From Chromera velia (taxonomy: Eukaryota; Sar; Chromeraceae), in assembly GCA_018398765.1 (NCBI GenBank), contig JAHBMJ010005588.1:22501-62266 (forward strand): a DNA stretch of 39,766 nt, given 5' to 3'. The first letter of the stretch is position 1; every line of letters begins with the position of its first letter. Made by a program: the position numbers and the translations under genes. A model generated the notes under the pieces. The model had not been told where the DNA came from. It was given only the letters and a program-made list of their open reading frames with translations, and made no database searches. Positions 1 through 10,024 of the stretch are shown here, in pieces.

Positions 1-250
1 ATTCATTCATTCATTCATTCATTCATTCATTCATTCATTCCCTCCCTCACTCACCCACTCACTCACTCACCCAATATATACACCCAAACATTCATTCATC
101 CATGTATACGCTCAAACATTCATTCATTCATCCATCTAGTCACTCTGTAAGTCATTAGATCATCCATTCCTCCATGTATTCATCCATTCACCAACTCACT
201 CACTCACTCATCAATCTATGCTTCCATTCATCGATTCACTAACATATTCT
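1..250. repeat. ATTC/ACTC tetranucleotide microsatellite tract
   Basis: The first 40 bases are almost pure ATTC. After that the tract decays into mixed ATTC, ACTC and CATC units up to about position 240. It lies where the downstream part of the minus-strand histidine kinase gene would run, so it is probably intronic or intergenic. No coding signal is seen. Confidence 0.9.
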
Positions 251-542
251 GGACACAAGCAAGGACGATCAGCCAGCAACAGAATTCAAGAGAAGGGCAT
301 GTGTATATGCAAGTACAAAAAGGAGCAGATGGATGTATCTCAGAAGCTCAGACGACATGAGAGGGAATCATGAGAATGCACTTTTCAGGCTTTTTCTGGG
401 CACATGCGAAGAAACCCAGACCGGCGAACCGAAATTTTGAGAGGATAAAGGTTCTCGAGTCAGTGTATGTTGTTTGGAGTACCTCAATTTGGGGAAGGGA
501 GAAGGAATTAAGAAACAAAAGAAAAGAAAAGAAAAAACTGAC

Positions 543-1589
543 TTGTCGAAGTCGTCCGAAATCTGCCCACGTCCGGATGGGTCGTGGTTTTTCTCTCTTA
601 TTCTCATCAGTCTGCTGAGGGATCGAAACTTGTGTGACAAACTGGATCGACTTCTGCTTCATGACCAGGGAAGTCTCCAACGCAACCTCATCGAAAAACT
701 TGAGGACGTCCTGTCCATGAAACGAATACTCGAAGGTACCGCTCGTAAGCTTCTCGATATGCAACACATCATCGCAAATGACGGCCATTTGGTATATTTG
801 TTTCTGTACTGTTGAGGAGAGAGACTGGAGAATCTCCAGTTGGCGTCTATTCGCCTCCTCGTTGGTGTTGGACGAAGTCCCGGGGGAGTGCTTCATCTCT
901 TGAATCACGGTTGCCTGTTCTGACATGAGCAGGCATGCAGCACTGAGGGGGTTTCTGACTTCATGCATGATGTAGGCAAGAAAGCTGTGCTTCTGTTCTT
1001 CTGCTTTCCTAGTCTTCCGTTCCATTTCAACAACTGCATCCATTGCCTCGTCCCCAAGCACTCTCAGAGCGAAGGCAATGAAGACTCCGAAGATGGCAAC
1101 CACAACGGTGAAGGCATGGCCGTCCGGAATCTGGTACATCTCGACGAATCGAATTCGCGTGAGGAAAAACGCGAGAAGGCATTGAGCGATGTACGCGTTC
1201 AACGCCCATGATTTCACGGAGCAGCACGCTCCCAACTGGATGTTGAAGAAGAGCGCTGCGCCTTGATTCACTTGAATTGCTTGTACTGCTGTGCTGTCAG
1301 GAGGAAGGACGCTGGTCACAATGCTGAAACACCATGCCATGGTGCTGAGGCAAATCAGCCAAACGATTTCCATATGATTTGGAAACTTCAACACCAGGGT
1401 GGGTGCTAGATTCATCACGACAATCCCAACGAAACAGGCAGCGAACCCAACTCCACTTGCAACGTCTTTCATGAAAAAGATGATTGCGGCCACGACGGAC
1501 GCGGGACCTATGTAGTAGAGAAAGGGCTTTGCGAGCTTCTGCATCTGTCGCTTCAGTGCAACAGACCTGTAATCGGAATTCTGTCTCAT
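543..1589 (-). CDS. Membrane-bound sensor histidine kinase, first exon (partial gene)
   Basis: This exon encodes the N-terminal 349 residues of a sensor histidine kinase, which would autophosphorylate on histidine and pass the phosphate to a receiver domain. The ATG at 1589 is followed by about six hydrophobic segments (residues about 23-40, 47-67, 73-95, 111-123, 131-146 and 159-178). A short charged coiled coil leads to an H box reading HEVRNPLSA, with the phospho-accepting His at 209. The reading ends at DFGRLRQ, which is where the N box of a HATPase_c domain starts, followed by a GT donor at 542 (GTCAGT). The frame then runs into K/R- and S/F-rich low-complexity sequence. The ATPase domain must therefore lie on further exons, beyond the left edge or in the microsatellite region. 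An upstream in-frame extension to 1949 is GC-rich and not protein-like. The multi-TM plus HisKA layout is typical of protist hybrid kinases. Ligand unknown. Confidence 0.8.
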
Positions 1590-2860
1590 CGTTGTTTGAG
1601 TGTGTACAGTGATTTTCTGAATTTTCTTCAAGTGAACAGGGCTTGCCTCAGATCTTCGTTCAGAAACCTGGGAAAAAGACACGCATGCACAATTTTGATA
1701 ACGACACCTCAAACATACAGACCTGTTCGTATGTCGTGCTGCTGCGATCGAAGTATATGTGAGTAGTTGGCGTGAGTGTCTGACCTTAATTTTTCTGACA
1801 GTGCATGCACGCAACGGTTTCTGCTTGCGTGCACGGCATTCAATGCACCCGCCACGCGGGCCCCATGCGGGCCCCGGCCCATGCACATCGGGACCGTGCA
1901 CATAGCGCGGGGGGACTCGTACAAAATACTTTATGCAACGGCGTTGCATAAGAGGTCCCGGGNNNNNNNNNNNNNNNNNNNNNNNNNNNNNNNNNNNNNN
2001 NNNNNNNNNNNNNNNNNNNNNNNNNNNNNNNNNNNNNNNNNNNNNNNNNNNNNNNNNNNNNNNNNNNNNNNNNNNNNNNNNNNNNNNNNNNNNNNNNNNN
2101 NNNNNNNNNNNNNNNNNNNNNNNNNNNNNNNNNNNNNNNNNNNNNNNNNNNNNNNNNNNNNNNNNNNNNNNNNNNNNNNNNNNNNNNNNNNNNNNNNNNN
2201 NNNNNNNNNNNNNNNNNNNNNNNNNNNNNNNNNNNNNNNNNNNNNNNNNNNNNNNNNNNNNNNNNNGGGGGGGGGGGTTTAATGGAACGCCCCCCCTTTC
2301 GACAAAGGGTAGACACCAAAAGGCACCGGCAATCGATCAGGGACAGTTCTGAGATTCTAAAACATGAGGGACGAAGTGGCAGACCCGTTCTTTGGCTCCC
2401 TTCCCTTATGTAAAACAATGAACAACACCATCTCCACGAACCGTCTCCATGTCTTCTCTTGTCATTCCTCTTCAGTCGGGCTTGCAATGCCGTCTACAGG
2501 TGTCTGTTGATCTCAAGTACACCTCTGCGTGAGGATGGACAACGTCTTAGTCACCTCAGCTTGCTCCGCTTTGTATTTCAGGGACTGTGTTTTCATGCAT
2601 GTGATGATGATGTCATTGATCGAAATACATGCATGCATGCATATATGCCCATGGTATGTGTACTTGCATACTCCTCCCCTTTTCACTCTCTGTCCTTGCC
2701 TCTTTCTCACCCTATCTGGAAATGGGTTTTTCTTACTCCTCATTATTTTGTTCGGCGGCAGAACGGGACTTATTATACTCTCCTAGCTCGTCAACCATCC
2801 AAGCCGGTGACACAAATGCATGCATGCAGATGGTAGAAACCCTCTGTGAACGCTACACAT
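1590..2860. other. Non-coding stretch with assembly gap
   Basis: This holds the presumed 5' region of the histidine kinase, a GC-rich block (1850-1920), a 9-bp-arm hairpin at 1931-1951 just before the gap, the gap itself, a run of G after it, and pyrimidine-rich sequence. The long open frames across it exist only because N was translated as X. No gene is supported. Confidence 0.7.
1963..2266. other. Assembly gap (304 N)
   Basis: A run of 304 undetermined bases. A short palindrome lies on its left side and a G homopolymer on its right, so the gap probably marks a structure or repeat that stopped the assembler. Confidence 0.99.
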
Positions 2861-2943
2861 TCGTACCGTCCGTCCGTCCGTCCGTCCGTCAGTCAGTCAG
2901 TCAGTCAGTCTGTCCGTCCGTCCGTCTGTTAGTCCGTCAGTCC

Positions 2944-2975
<32 letters not shown>

Positions 2976-2988
2976 GTCGGTCCGTGCT
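2861..2988. repeat. GTCC/GTCA tetranucleotide microsatellite
   Basis: A tract of GTCC units interleaved with GTCA units. Open frames across it simply reflect the repeat. Confidence 0.9.
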
Positions 2989-3365
2989 GTCTTGGAGGGC
3001 GCGGCACTCCCAAAGAGAGAGGGAGGGGGGGTGGAGGTCTGCCGAGAGGTGGGTGCCCCTGGTTCCGTCACCCTTAAGACAGGGAAACGTACGTGAGGAC
3101 CCTAAAAGCCCATCCTTTTGGGGCGTATCTCGGTGGGTTGGCTTTGCTTTCTTTCTCTGCTTCATGCATGTTTGCTTTAATTCTTGCACGCTTTTTTAAA
3201 GTGCTTACTTTCTTCCTCGCACATTTTTTTGAAGTGCTTGCTTTCTTTCTTGCTTGTTTTTTTGGTGTCGTGTCTTTCGATTCCTTACGCTTTGCCGCCT
3301 TCTGCTTCTTGCGTTGGGCCCGTTCTTGGGTCTTGCCTGGGTTTATGCACGTATCGATACCGTTT

Positions 3366-3366
<1 letters not shown>

Positions 3367-3422
<56 letters not shown>

Positions 3423-3465
3423 AGTGGTGTGGTTGTTTTGTTAGTCTGTCTGTCTGTCTGGTGGT
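3367..3465. repeat. GTCT tetranucleotide microsatellite, two blocks
   Basis: Two blocks of GTCT units are separated by a duplicated segment containing GGTGTGGTTGTTT. A short TTTC block (about 3589-3617) follows. Confidence 0.9.
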
Positions 3466-3692
3466 GTGGTTGTTTGAGGGGACTTCCATCTCCAGATGTC
3501 GGTTGGGGGTGTAAATAACTTCCGGTACACCCCCTTTTTTCTCTGCATGTCATCAGTGTGTGCTTTTGGCTTCCTCCCTCACTTCTTTTCTTTCTTTCTT
3601 TCTTTCTTTCTTTCTTTATCTATTGTGTGTTTGAATAGAAGAAGCGAGGAGAAAGGAAAGAGGCATTGTCTGTCTGTCTGTGTTCTGTGCAG

Positions 3693-4102
3693 ATCGACTG
3701 CTGCAAACATCGAGGAACCTTGCCGAAGCAGCAGAGCTTCGAGGGTCAATTGCCGTTGCGGCTGTCCAACCGCAGCAGCAGCAGCAGTCTCCGAGAACGC
3801 ATGCAGGGGATCAGGTGATGAGCGGACGGGAGCGAGAAGTGCCGCAGCCTGAGCCGGAGCCATGGGGCGGCAGTACTGAACCCTCAGATAGACCCCATCA
3901 TCATCACCATCGTCATCGAGGGGAAGACGTTTTTCAGCAGTGGCAGATCACTGCAGAGAGAGCGACCTCTCTCTCCTCGTCATTCCTCACTCAATACATA
4001 GGACAGACACAAGGGAGCAGAATCGGCAGAAGGGGAATGGCAGGGGGGGGAGCAAGAGAGAGGTCAAGGGAGGGTCTTTCAGACGGGGGGGCGACTGCCT
4101 AG
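3693..4102 (+). CDS. Possible terminal exon of an unknown gene (Q/H/P-rich)
   Basis: A good acceptor (TTCTGTGCAG, ending at 3692) precedes an open frame of about 136 codons ending with a stop at 4102. The product starts with a helical-looking stretch (LLQTSRNLAEAAELRG). It then carries Q5, an acidic/Pro stretch and H5 runs, and ends in a Gly/Arg/Ser-rich tail. I recognise no family. It is the only stretch between 1.6 and 7 kb that looks coding rather than repeat-derived. Upstream exons would have to lie to the left, beyond the GTCT microsatellite. The homopolymeric residues come from CAG and CAT runs, so this could also be an untranslated region that happens to be open. Confidence 0.35.
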
Positions 4103-4466
4103 ACTAAATCAGAAAGACTCCCTTCCTGAAACTTTCTTCTTTCCTTTCTCCCTCGAATAACTAACTAATCCATTCTTGACTTGCAATTTTATGCCTTCGA
4201 ATTCATTCGAGAGACAGCGGTATACATGTGGAGAGAGAAGAATCAATCATCCGAAAAACAGATGAATCAAAAAGATAAATACAACACACAAGAAGGGAAG
4301 GAAGAAATGACGATTGATGACTTTGCCGATGCCTTTTCTTGATCGCTATTTCCACGAGCATTCCTGCCTTTCTGTCATGCAATCTGTCTGCCTATCGGTC
4401 TGGCTGTGTGTTTTGTTTTATTTGCGAGACGACAAGAATGTGACCTTCTTTTGATGCGAAATCTCT

Positions 4467-4469
4467 CTT

Positions 4470-4563
<94 letters not shown>
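4467..4563. repeat. Compound CT then GT dinucleotide repeat
   Basis: A CT tract runs directly into a GT tract that is interrupted by GTAT units. The GT part is an alternating purine-pyrimidine sequence able to adopt Z-DNA. Confidence 0.9.
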
Positions 4564-4566
<3 letters not shown>

Positions 4567-5125
4567 TTGGGGGAGAGAGATAAAAGGTATCCGGGAGCCC
4601 GAGTAAGTTTTCCTGACTACGGAAGGAATTGGGCGGGCGGGTAGGCTCGCGTGTGACCTCCATCCATCCATCCAACTTTCCATCCATGGTCTCATGGTCT
4701 TTCCTTTTTCCTTCACTCTGTGGCACACACTGCACGCCCTCCCGTCAGTCCCGTCAGGCCAGACTGAAAGAAAGAAAGAAAGGAGAGAGTGAAAGAAAGA
4801 AAGAAAGAAAGAAAAGCCGAACAAACCACGAAACGAAAAGACGCAGGAGAAAAGACAGGCTTAGGGGTTTATAAACAAACAAGCAAATTCATTCATTCAT
4901 TTATTCCTTCATAGGTTTGCCTGTCGGGAGGGAGGGAGGGATTGGGAAGGATGGTGGGCAGAGGGACAAGAGAAGAGACGAGACGAGAAAAGAAAACCTT
5001 CCCCCGGAAAATCAAAAGGAAAGTGATAGAAAGATAGAGAGTTTATGTGGAGGAAAGGCTTGGGTGGGGTGTGGGGCACCGTCATACAGGAGGCGGCCTA
5101 CATGCATCCATCATGTTGAGTCCAT

Positions 5126-5430
5126 TGAGTGAGTGAGTGAGTGAGTGAGTGAGTGAGTGAGAGTGAGTGAGTGAGTGAGTGAGTGAGAGTGAGTGAGTGA
5201 GAGTGAGTGAGTGGGTGAGTAAGTGAGCGAGTGAGTGAGTAAGAGTGAGTGGGTGAGTGAGTAAGTGAGTGAGTGAGTGAGTGAGAGTGAGTGAGTGAGT
5301 GGGTGGGTGAGTGGGTGAGCGAGTGAGTGAGTGAGTGAGTGAGTGAGAGTGAGTGGATGAGTGAGTGAGTGAGTGAGTGAGTGAGTGAGTGAGAGAGAGT
5401 GAGAGAGAGGGAGAGTGAGTGAGTGAGTGT
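5126..5430. repeat. GAGT microsatellite, about 300 bp
   Basis: A nearly continuous GAGT array with scattered GAGA, GGGT and AAGT variants. Two long minus-strand frames across it encode only H/S/L/T repeats and are not genes. Confidence 0.95.
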
Positions 5431-7562
5431 GATGGAGGGATGGGTCGGTAGAAAAAGATCTTGGCGGTCTCCAACTCCTCCGTCAAAAACAACTAACCAG
5501 GTTTGTTCGTTCCTTCCACTCAGCAAGGAACGCAATTAAGGGCATGTAGAGGAAAGACAGGTAGGCAGGCAGGCAGTAAGGAGAAAATTAAGAGAAATAC
5601 ATTGAATTGAATGCACACGAGAGAGAGCGAAAGAGGGAGGGAGGGCGTGTGTCGACGAACTCTTTCCCGGAAGAAAGAAGAGGGGAAAAGGGGAGAGAGA
5701 TGATGTTTCGTTTTTTCTGCAATTAACAACATTTCAGCTTCTTATTGCGAGACACTTTTTCATTGCAGAATTGCCGAGCTGTTTCGATACCAGTTCAATG
5801 TACGATCTGTCTATTTATCTACCTATCTGTTTTTCTGTCTATCTGTGTGCGCGTCGAGTCAATCGGAAAGAGACAAAATTGATGTGGCAGGAAAGAGAGA
5901 GAGTCGACTGGAGAGATAGACGGAGGGAGAGGACGTTGCTGTCAGACGTAGACAAAGATATTAGATCAAAAGAAGGTGGGCCGGGGAGAAACCGAATTGT
6001 AAATCACAGATTGATTGAGAAGAGAAAAGTCCACCGATCGAGAGTAGGTAGCCTTGTTGCTGCCAAGAAAGCAGAAAGAGGAAAAAACAACCAACAACAA
6101 AGAAGCCCGGTCAGTTGGCCAGCACGGCGTTTGGTTTTTTTATTTATTTTCGACATCTTTGACATGCATGCATGTATCTCCAGTCCACTCACTCCAGCTA
6201 GTTCCCTCGCACCTGTCATGCATGCATGAATGAATGTGTGGATGAATGACTAGATTTCTTCCTCGCTGCTTCCCTTTCTTCTTTTCTTAGTTGCGTATAC
6301 GCACACAGGAAAGGCACACAGAGCTGTATGTGCGTGACAAAAAAAGAAAGGAGTTAGTTTAAGGAAGGAAGGAAAAAGGGAAGGACCCGGCGAGACTTCT
6401 TGCAGGCTTCTTCTCTGCTGCCAGGTTGGTTTAGTTGACCGACGATTGAAAGAAAGAAATAAAGATCGATCTTTCACTTAATTAAATTTAGCCGAGAGAG
6501 AATGAGAGAAAAGGAGAGAGGGAAGGAAAACGTCCCCGCAGGGTTTAGCACCGTACCATCATCACGCACTGACTGATTGATTGAATATTCCCTTCCTTTC
6601 TTCTCTTCCTTCCTTCCTTTCTTCCCTCCCATTATTCGACCGACTGAAGACCCCGTGAGTGCGTGCGTGCCTGCATCATATGGATCTACAGAGGCGGAGA
6701 AGGAGGAGGAGGAGAAGTGATCGATTGATTCATTCTCCCTCTTGCTTGCTTACTTGAATGAACTGGATGGATAGATGGACAAAAAACGAAGACTAGAGAG
6801 GCCCTCCCTCCCTCTCTCCCTCTATCCATGCAGGCAGGCAGGCATGATGCATGATGAAGGTGAACTAGGAGGGGGGGGATTTGGGTTTGGGGGGGGGGAC
6901 TCTTCTGATTGTCCTGTCCTGTCTTCTTTCTTTCTCTGTGTGTCTTCCTCCCTCCCTCCTTTCCTCCCATCAGCTAGCTCCAGAAATGCCAACCGCTCAC
7001 GGCAGGGTGCAAACATGGCCAGGGGGGGCGTAGACGGTCTGGGAGACGGCATGCGCGTGCTGGCTCTCGCCACGCCGGCTCCTCGTGCTGCGTGGCCTGA
7101 CTGCCTCAGACCTTGCGAATGAAGATGTCCGCCACCGAATGTACGTTGATACGTGCACCTCCGACCATGTTGCCAACCTTGAAGCAGTCTCCCGCTTCGT
7201 TGTTGCTTCATGGCCTTTATGAGGCGGTATTCGGTGTTGCTTTGTGCAAGAGGAGAGTGAGTTTTTCGCATTGTGCGGAGGGGGGTGCTCAAATTGCCCG
7301 TCTCCTTCGCAGATGGAGCTCCCTCCTACCTGTTCCTCGTGGTCAACCTGACCGCTGACCCTGTTCCCTTCCTCAGCAAGCCCCTGGAGTCGACTCTGAC
7401 GAGGCCCCCCGACCAGTCGAAGGTTCTTTTCGAAGACTACTACGGGAAGGGAGTGTGGGTGACGGTCGACTTCCCGCAGGGCGATGGACAAGGCAACCTC
7501 CCGTACATCTCTCTGCCTGACTCTCCGCAGCCACTGTCCCATCTCTCTCTCTCTCTGTCCCT

Positions 7563-8798
7563 GTGTCCCCCCTGCGTGAGGCAACATGGAAGGAGGTGTG
7601 GGGCTTTCACAGACGCCTCATTCACTGTAATGAGGAGCGCCTCGTGCAGACGCTCGCAGAGGAAGACCTCAAGCCGACCTCTACACTGCTGAAGTGCCTA
7701 TTTTGCCACTGCAAGGTCTGTGAGAGGAAGAACGCGGTCATTCCCACCCTCCATCCTGTCCCAGACCGCAAGAAGAAGGTCTCGGCGTTCGGGGACGGGC
7801 GGTATTGGGATACTTGGTTCCCAAACAGTGAGGAGGCTGAGGTCCACGGGGGATGGTGTGCTTCCATGATCGTGGACCTCGATTCGGACACCTGGGACAT
7901 TCGAGGGCTGAGGAACAAGTCAGGGGCAGAGCAGCTGAGGGCAGTACAGGGAGCGTGCTACGAGTTTGCGGTGATTCTACGGGTGATCCACACTGACGGC
8001 GCATTGGAGCTGAGGGAGGGATGGGCGGGTGAGTGGCTAAAGAACAACAGGGTGTTTCTTCCTAAATCCCCGCCTGGTTGCTCAGGACCACACAAAGTGG
8101 TCGAGAGAGCTATTCGCACAGCAAGACAGATGTGTGCCGCTTTTCTTGCAGATAACGAGCTTCCGGATGCGTTGTTCAAGCACGTCTGTAGAGGAGTCGG
8201 GCAGACACACGAAGCCACTCACGACAAGAAGACAGGCATGACTCCTTTCCAGAAGAGGACTGGTCTGCCGCCCACAAGAAAGTTTCTGATAGGGGACCCA
8301 GTCATCTGCAAGCACGGGAAGAAGAACCTGGAGCTCGCTGGCAAGGAGTTCATGTACTGCTGCAGGGAGTCTTCAACCTGCGCCATCATCTTTGCCATCC
8401 AGCCAGACAACGTGACCGTTCTGGAGGTTCACCCTCGATGGCTGAAGCCTGTGCGACGAGGGACCGTGCAGGCATGGGCTGAGAGAAAGGAGCCCTTCCA
8501 GGACGCCCCTCTGTCTGCTGTCTCTCCTCCTACAGACATGTTTCCCCTTGTTCACTCCCTCACAGACGCAGAGCACAGAGGGGGGGAAGATGGGAGACAT
8601 CACGGAGCAGGGGGGGAGGGAGTCGGGGGTGCAGAAGACTCGGTTGACAAGAACGACGACGGCTTGGATGAGATGGGACCAATGGTGCCCCTGGAAGAGA
8701 TCGTTCCAGGAGAGCTACCATCTGACCGTTTCAAAGGGATTCTTGCTGACAGGGGTGGAGTACGCATTCCTCTCTATCTGTGCCGGCTGCAGGTCTGA
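7563..8798 (+). CDS. Copia integrase (GAG-pre-integrase plus rve core), longest intact frame
   Basis: This is the intact portion of the Copia polyprotein, 411 codons. The integrase would join the cDNA copy to host DNA. A zinc-binding HHCC-like module is visible (HRRLIH at residues 16-21 and a CLFCHCKVC cluster at 45-53). The catalytic core has a candidate first Asp at 83 (YWDTWFP), the second at 145 (IHTDGALE) and Glu at 181 (VVERAIRT). The last two are separated by 35 residues, the classic DD35E spacing. The C-terminal part (PVICKHGKKN and following) resembles the Copia integrase extension. The ATG shown is internal to the original polyprotein rather than a true start. After about residue 310 the frame runs into acidic linker and then stops where a frameshift breaks the polyprotein. 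Confidence 0.85.
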   Translation: MSPLREATWKEVWGFHRRLIHCNEERLVQTLAEEDLKPTSTLLKCLFCHCKVCERKNAVIPTLHPVPDRKKKVSAFGDGRYWDTWFPNSEEAEVHGGWCASMIVDLDSDTWDIRGLRNKSGAEQLRAVQGACYEFAVILRVIHTDGALELREGWAGEWLKNNRVFLPKSPPGCSGPHKVVERAIRTARQMCAAFLADNELPDALFKHVCRGVGQTHEATHDKKTGMTPFQKRTGLPPTRKFLIGDPVICKHGKKNLELAGKEFMYCCRESSTCAIIFAIQPDNVTVLEVHPRWLKPVRRGTVQAWAERKEPFQDAPLSAVSPPTDMFPLVHSLTDAEHRGGEDGRHHGAGGEGVGGAEDSVDKNDDGLDEMGPMVPLEEIVPGELPSDRFKGILADRGGVRIPLYLCRLQV

Positions 8799-9340
8799 TT
8801 CCTGACTTGCAGCAGGCAGGGCTCTGGAAGACCACAGGGCTCGAGCACATCAGAATCCCCCACACATCCACCAGAGAAGGATTCGACATCATCGGCGGGA
8901 AGCTGCCTGCCCACGTCGTCTCTCAGATGGAGAGGAACCGCAATCCCTCTGTCGCCTCCAATACAGACCTTTACGACCACTCCCACGCAGACGAGCCTGT
9001 GGAAGGAGAGATGATCGACGCCGGAGGCGCCCTTCCAAGAGCCATGTACGTCGGGACGGCCTGGAGTGTAAGCCTCCCTCTGAAGGTCAAGGGAGCCACT
9101 CAGCTCCCTGCCACTGCTGAGGACGTTGCAAGCGGCGCCTTCGACATGTTGATGGTCGACGAGTTTGCCTCCATCCTGTATAACAAGATGCTGGGAAGGT
9201 CTGTGGACCGGAAGACAAAGGAGGTGCAGGTGAAGGAGGGGGAGACGGAGAGAAAGGTGAAGCTGCTGATTCCGATGGGGTGGAGACACACGTGGAAAGA
9301 GAAGTGGGTGAGGAACGTCCTGACCAAGCTGATGGAGTAG
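8780..9340 (+). pseudogene. Copia pol connector and start of reverse transcriptase, frameshifted
   Basis: This frame continues the Copia polyprotein after the break at about 8790. It corresponds to the linker between integrase and reverse transcriptase and ends with WRHTWKEKWVRNVLTKLME and a TAG. The next codons (RVPKSRFFCKGCFD) look like the KARLVAKGF block that opens Copia reverse transcriptases, but the polymerase core does not follow. Start and end are set by lesions, not by translation signals. Confidence 0.6.
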
Positions 9341-9620
9341 ATTCGGGTGCCCAAGTCCCGATTCTTTTGCAAGGGTTGCTTTGACCACAGAGCGGTCGAC
9401 ACCTTCGCAGGCATTCCTCACTTCACTTGTGTGATCATCGTGCTCATCTAGATCCAACGAACCTCTCCTGGGATGGTTGAGGTCGGGGGTGCCGGAGAAA
9501 GACACCACCTGGATGGGGGACCTGAACTTCGCCATCCAGCAGATCAGGAAGCTCGGTGCGAAGCCCATCTGGATCCCGAGAGAGTACCAGCTCGGGAATA
9601 TGCTCACTAAGTCTGTGTAG

Positions 9621-9821
9621 CCAGGACACAACGTCTTTAAGTGAGAGGTAGCCTTTGTGTGCTTTCATGGACCCAGTCAGAATGATGTGTTTTCAGTTCT
9701 GTGCTTTCAGTGTCCGTAGATCAATTAAAAGATCTACAGCATAATAAATGATCGCACGTGAAAAACATCCTTAATATATTTAAAGAGGACAAATAGTTTT
9801 ATTTATACACATCAGGACCAA
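9621..9821. other. Junction between Copia remnant and virus-like element
   Basis: About 200 bp over which composition switches from GC-balanced to AT-rich. It contains a hairpin with 7-bp arms (GTAGATC/GATCTAC, 9716-9737) and an A/T run (about 9772-9785) that could serve as a TATA-type promoter for the small ORF at 9822. A short inverted match to sequence at 17117-17129 begins at 9788. Confidence 0.4.
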
Positions 9822-10013
9822 ATGGCAGACTCTCTTGAAATACATCGTCGGGCTCTTCAAAAAGAAGCGGTCAAACGTTATCAAGCTCGGTATCCGGAGA
9901 GGGTGCAAGCATACCGGAACCAACGGTACTATCAAATCCGTACAGACCCCGTCTTGCTTGAACGACAGCAAAAGTGGAACCGCGAGTCATATCACCGCCG
10001 TAAAAAATGTTGA
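9822..10013 (+). CDS. Small basic Tyr/Arg-rich protein (63 aa), unknown
   Basis: A 63-residue ORF that starts 12 bp before the primase ORF ends its spacer, so it reads as the first gene of a tight cluster. The product is strongly basic and rich in Tyr, Arg and Gln. It shows a repeated spacing of aromatic residues (RYQARYPERVQAYRNQRYY, then SYHRRKK at the end). Short proteins with this kind of Y-x(6-9)-Y pattern occur in phages and DNA viruses and are thought to bind nucleic acid, but I cannot assign a family. It ends with TGA. Its AT-rich upstream region includes a TATA-like stretch. A role as an accessory DNA-binding protein is inference only. Confidence 0.55.
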   Translation: MADSLEIHRRALQKEAVKRYQARYPERVQAYRNQRYYQIRTDPVLLERQQKWNRESYHRRKKC

Positions 10014-10024
10014 CTTAAAGAGAT

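Larger units (their letters stand above)
4103..6990. other. Microsatellite-rich intergenic DNA
   Basis: About 2.9 kb in which I find no convincing gene. It contains CT and GT dinucleotide tracts (about 4467-4563), GAAA units (about 4766-4815), a long GAGT array (5126-5430), several GGAA/GGAG and CATG patches, and purine/pyrimidine-rich filler. The open frames here have low-complexity products. Confidence 0.7.
7109..9620 (+). pseudogene. Degenerate Copia-type LTR retrotransposon pol region
   Basis: Pieces of a Copia polyprotein occur in the expected order but in different frames. First comes a protease remnant (about 7109-7222, reading MYVDTCTSDHVAN, like the Copia D-T/S-G-x-x-x-H signature), cut by a stop. 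A linker follows (about 7310-7480), then the GAG-pre-integrase and integrase (7563-8798), a frameshifted connector (8780-9340), and finally a C-terminal RNase H tail (about 9470-9620, reading IPREYQLGNMLTKSV). Almost all of the reverse transcriptase, including the YVDD palm, is missing between about 9340 and 9470. No clear gag gene or LTR pair was found. The frame changes and stops show a dead copy. The GC-balanced codon use contrasts with the AT-rich element that starts 200 bp downstream. Confidence 0.85.

Noticed and set aside
1776-2487. ORFs spanning the gap
   Set aside because: Their length comes from translating N as X.
5082-5535. Two minus ORFs of 136 and 145 codons
   Set aside because: They are made of the GAGT microsatellite and encode only S/L/T/H repeats.
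7738-9631. Minus ORFs opposite the Copia element
   Set aside because: The plus strand has the conserved integrase motifs, so these are shadows.
6990-9700. LTRs of the Copia element
   Set aside because: I looked for matching ends upstream of 7.1 kb and downstream of 9.62 kb and found none I could trust.
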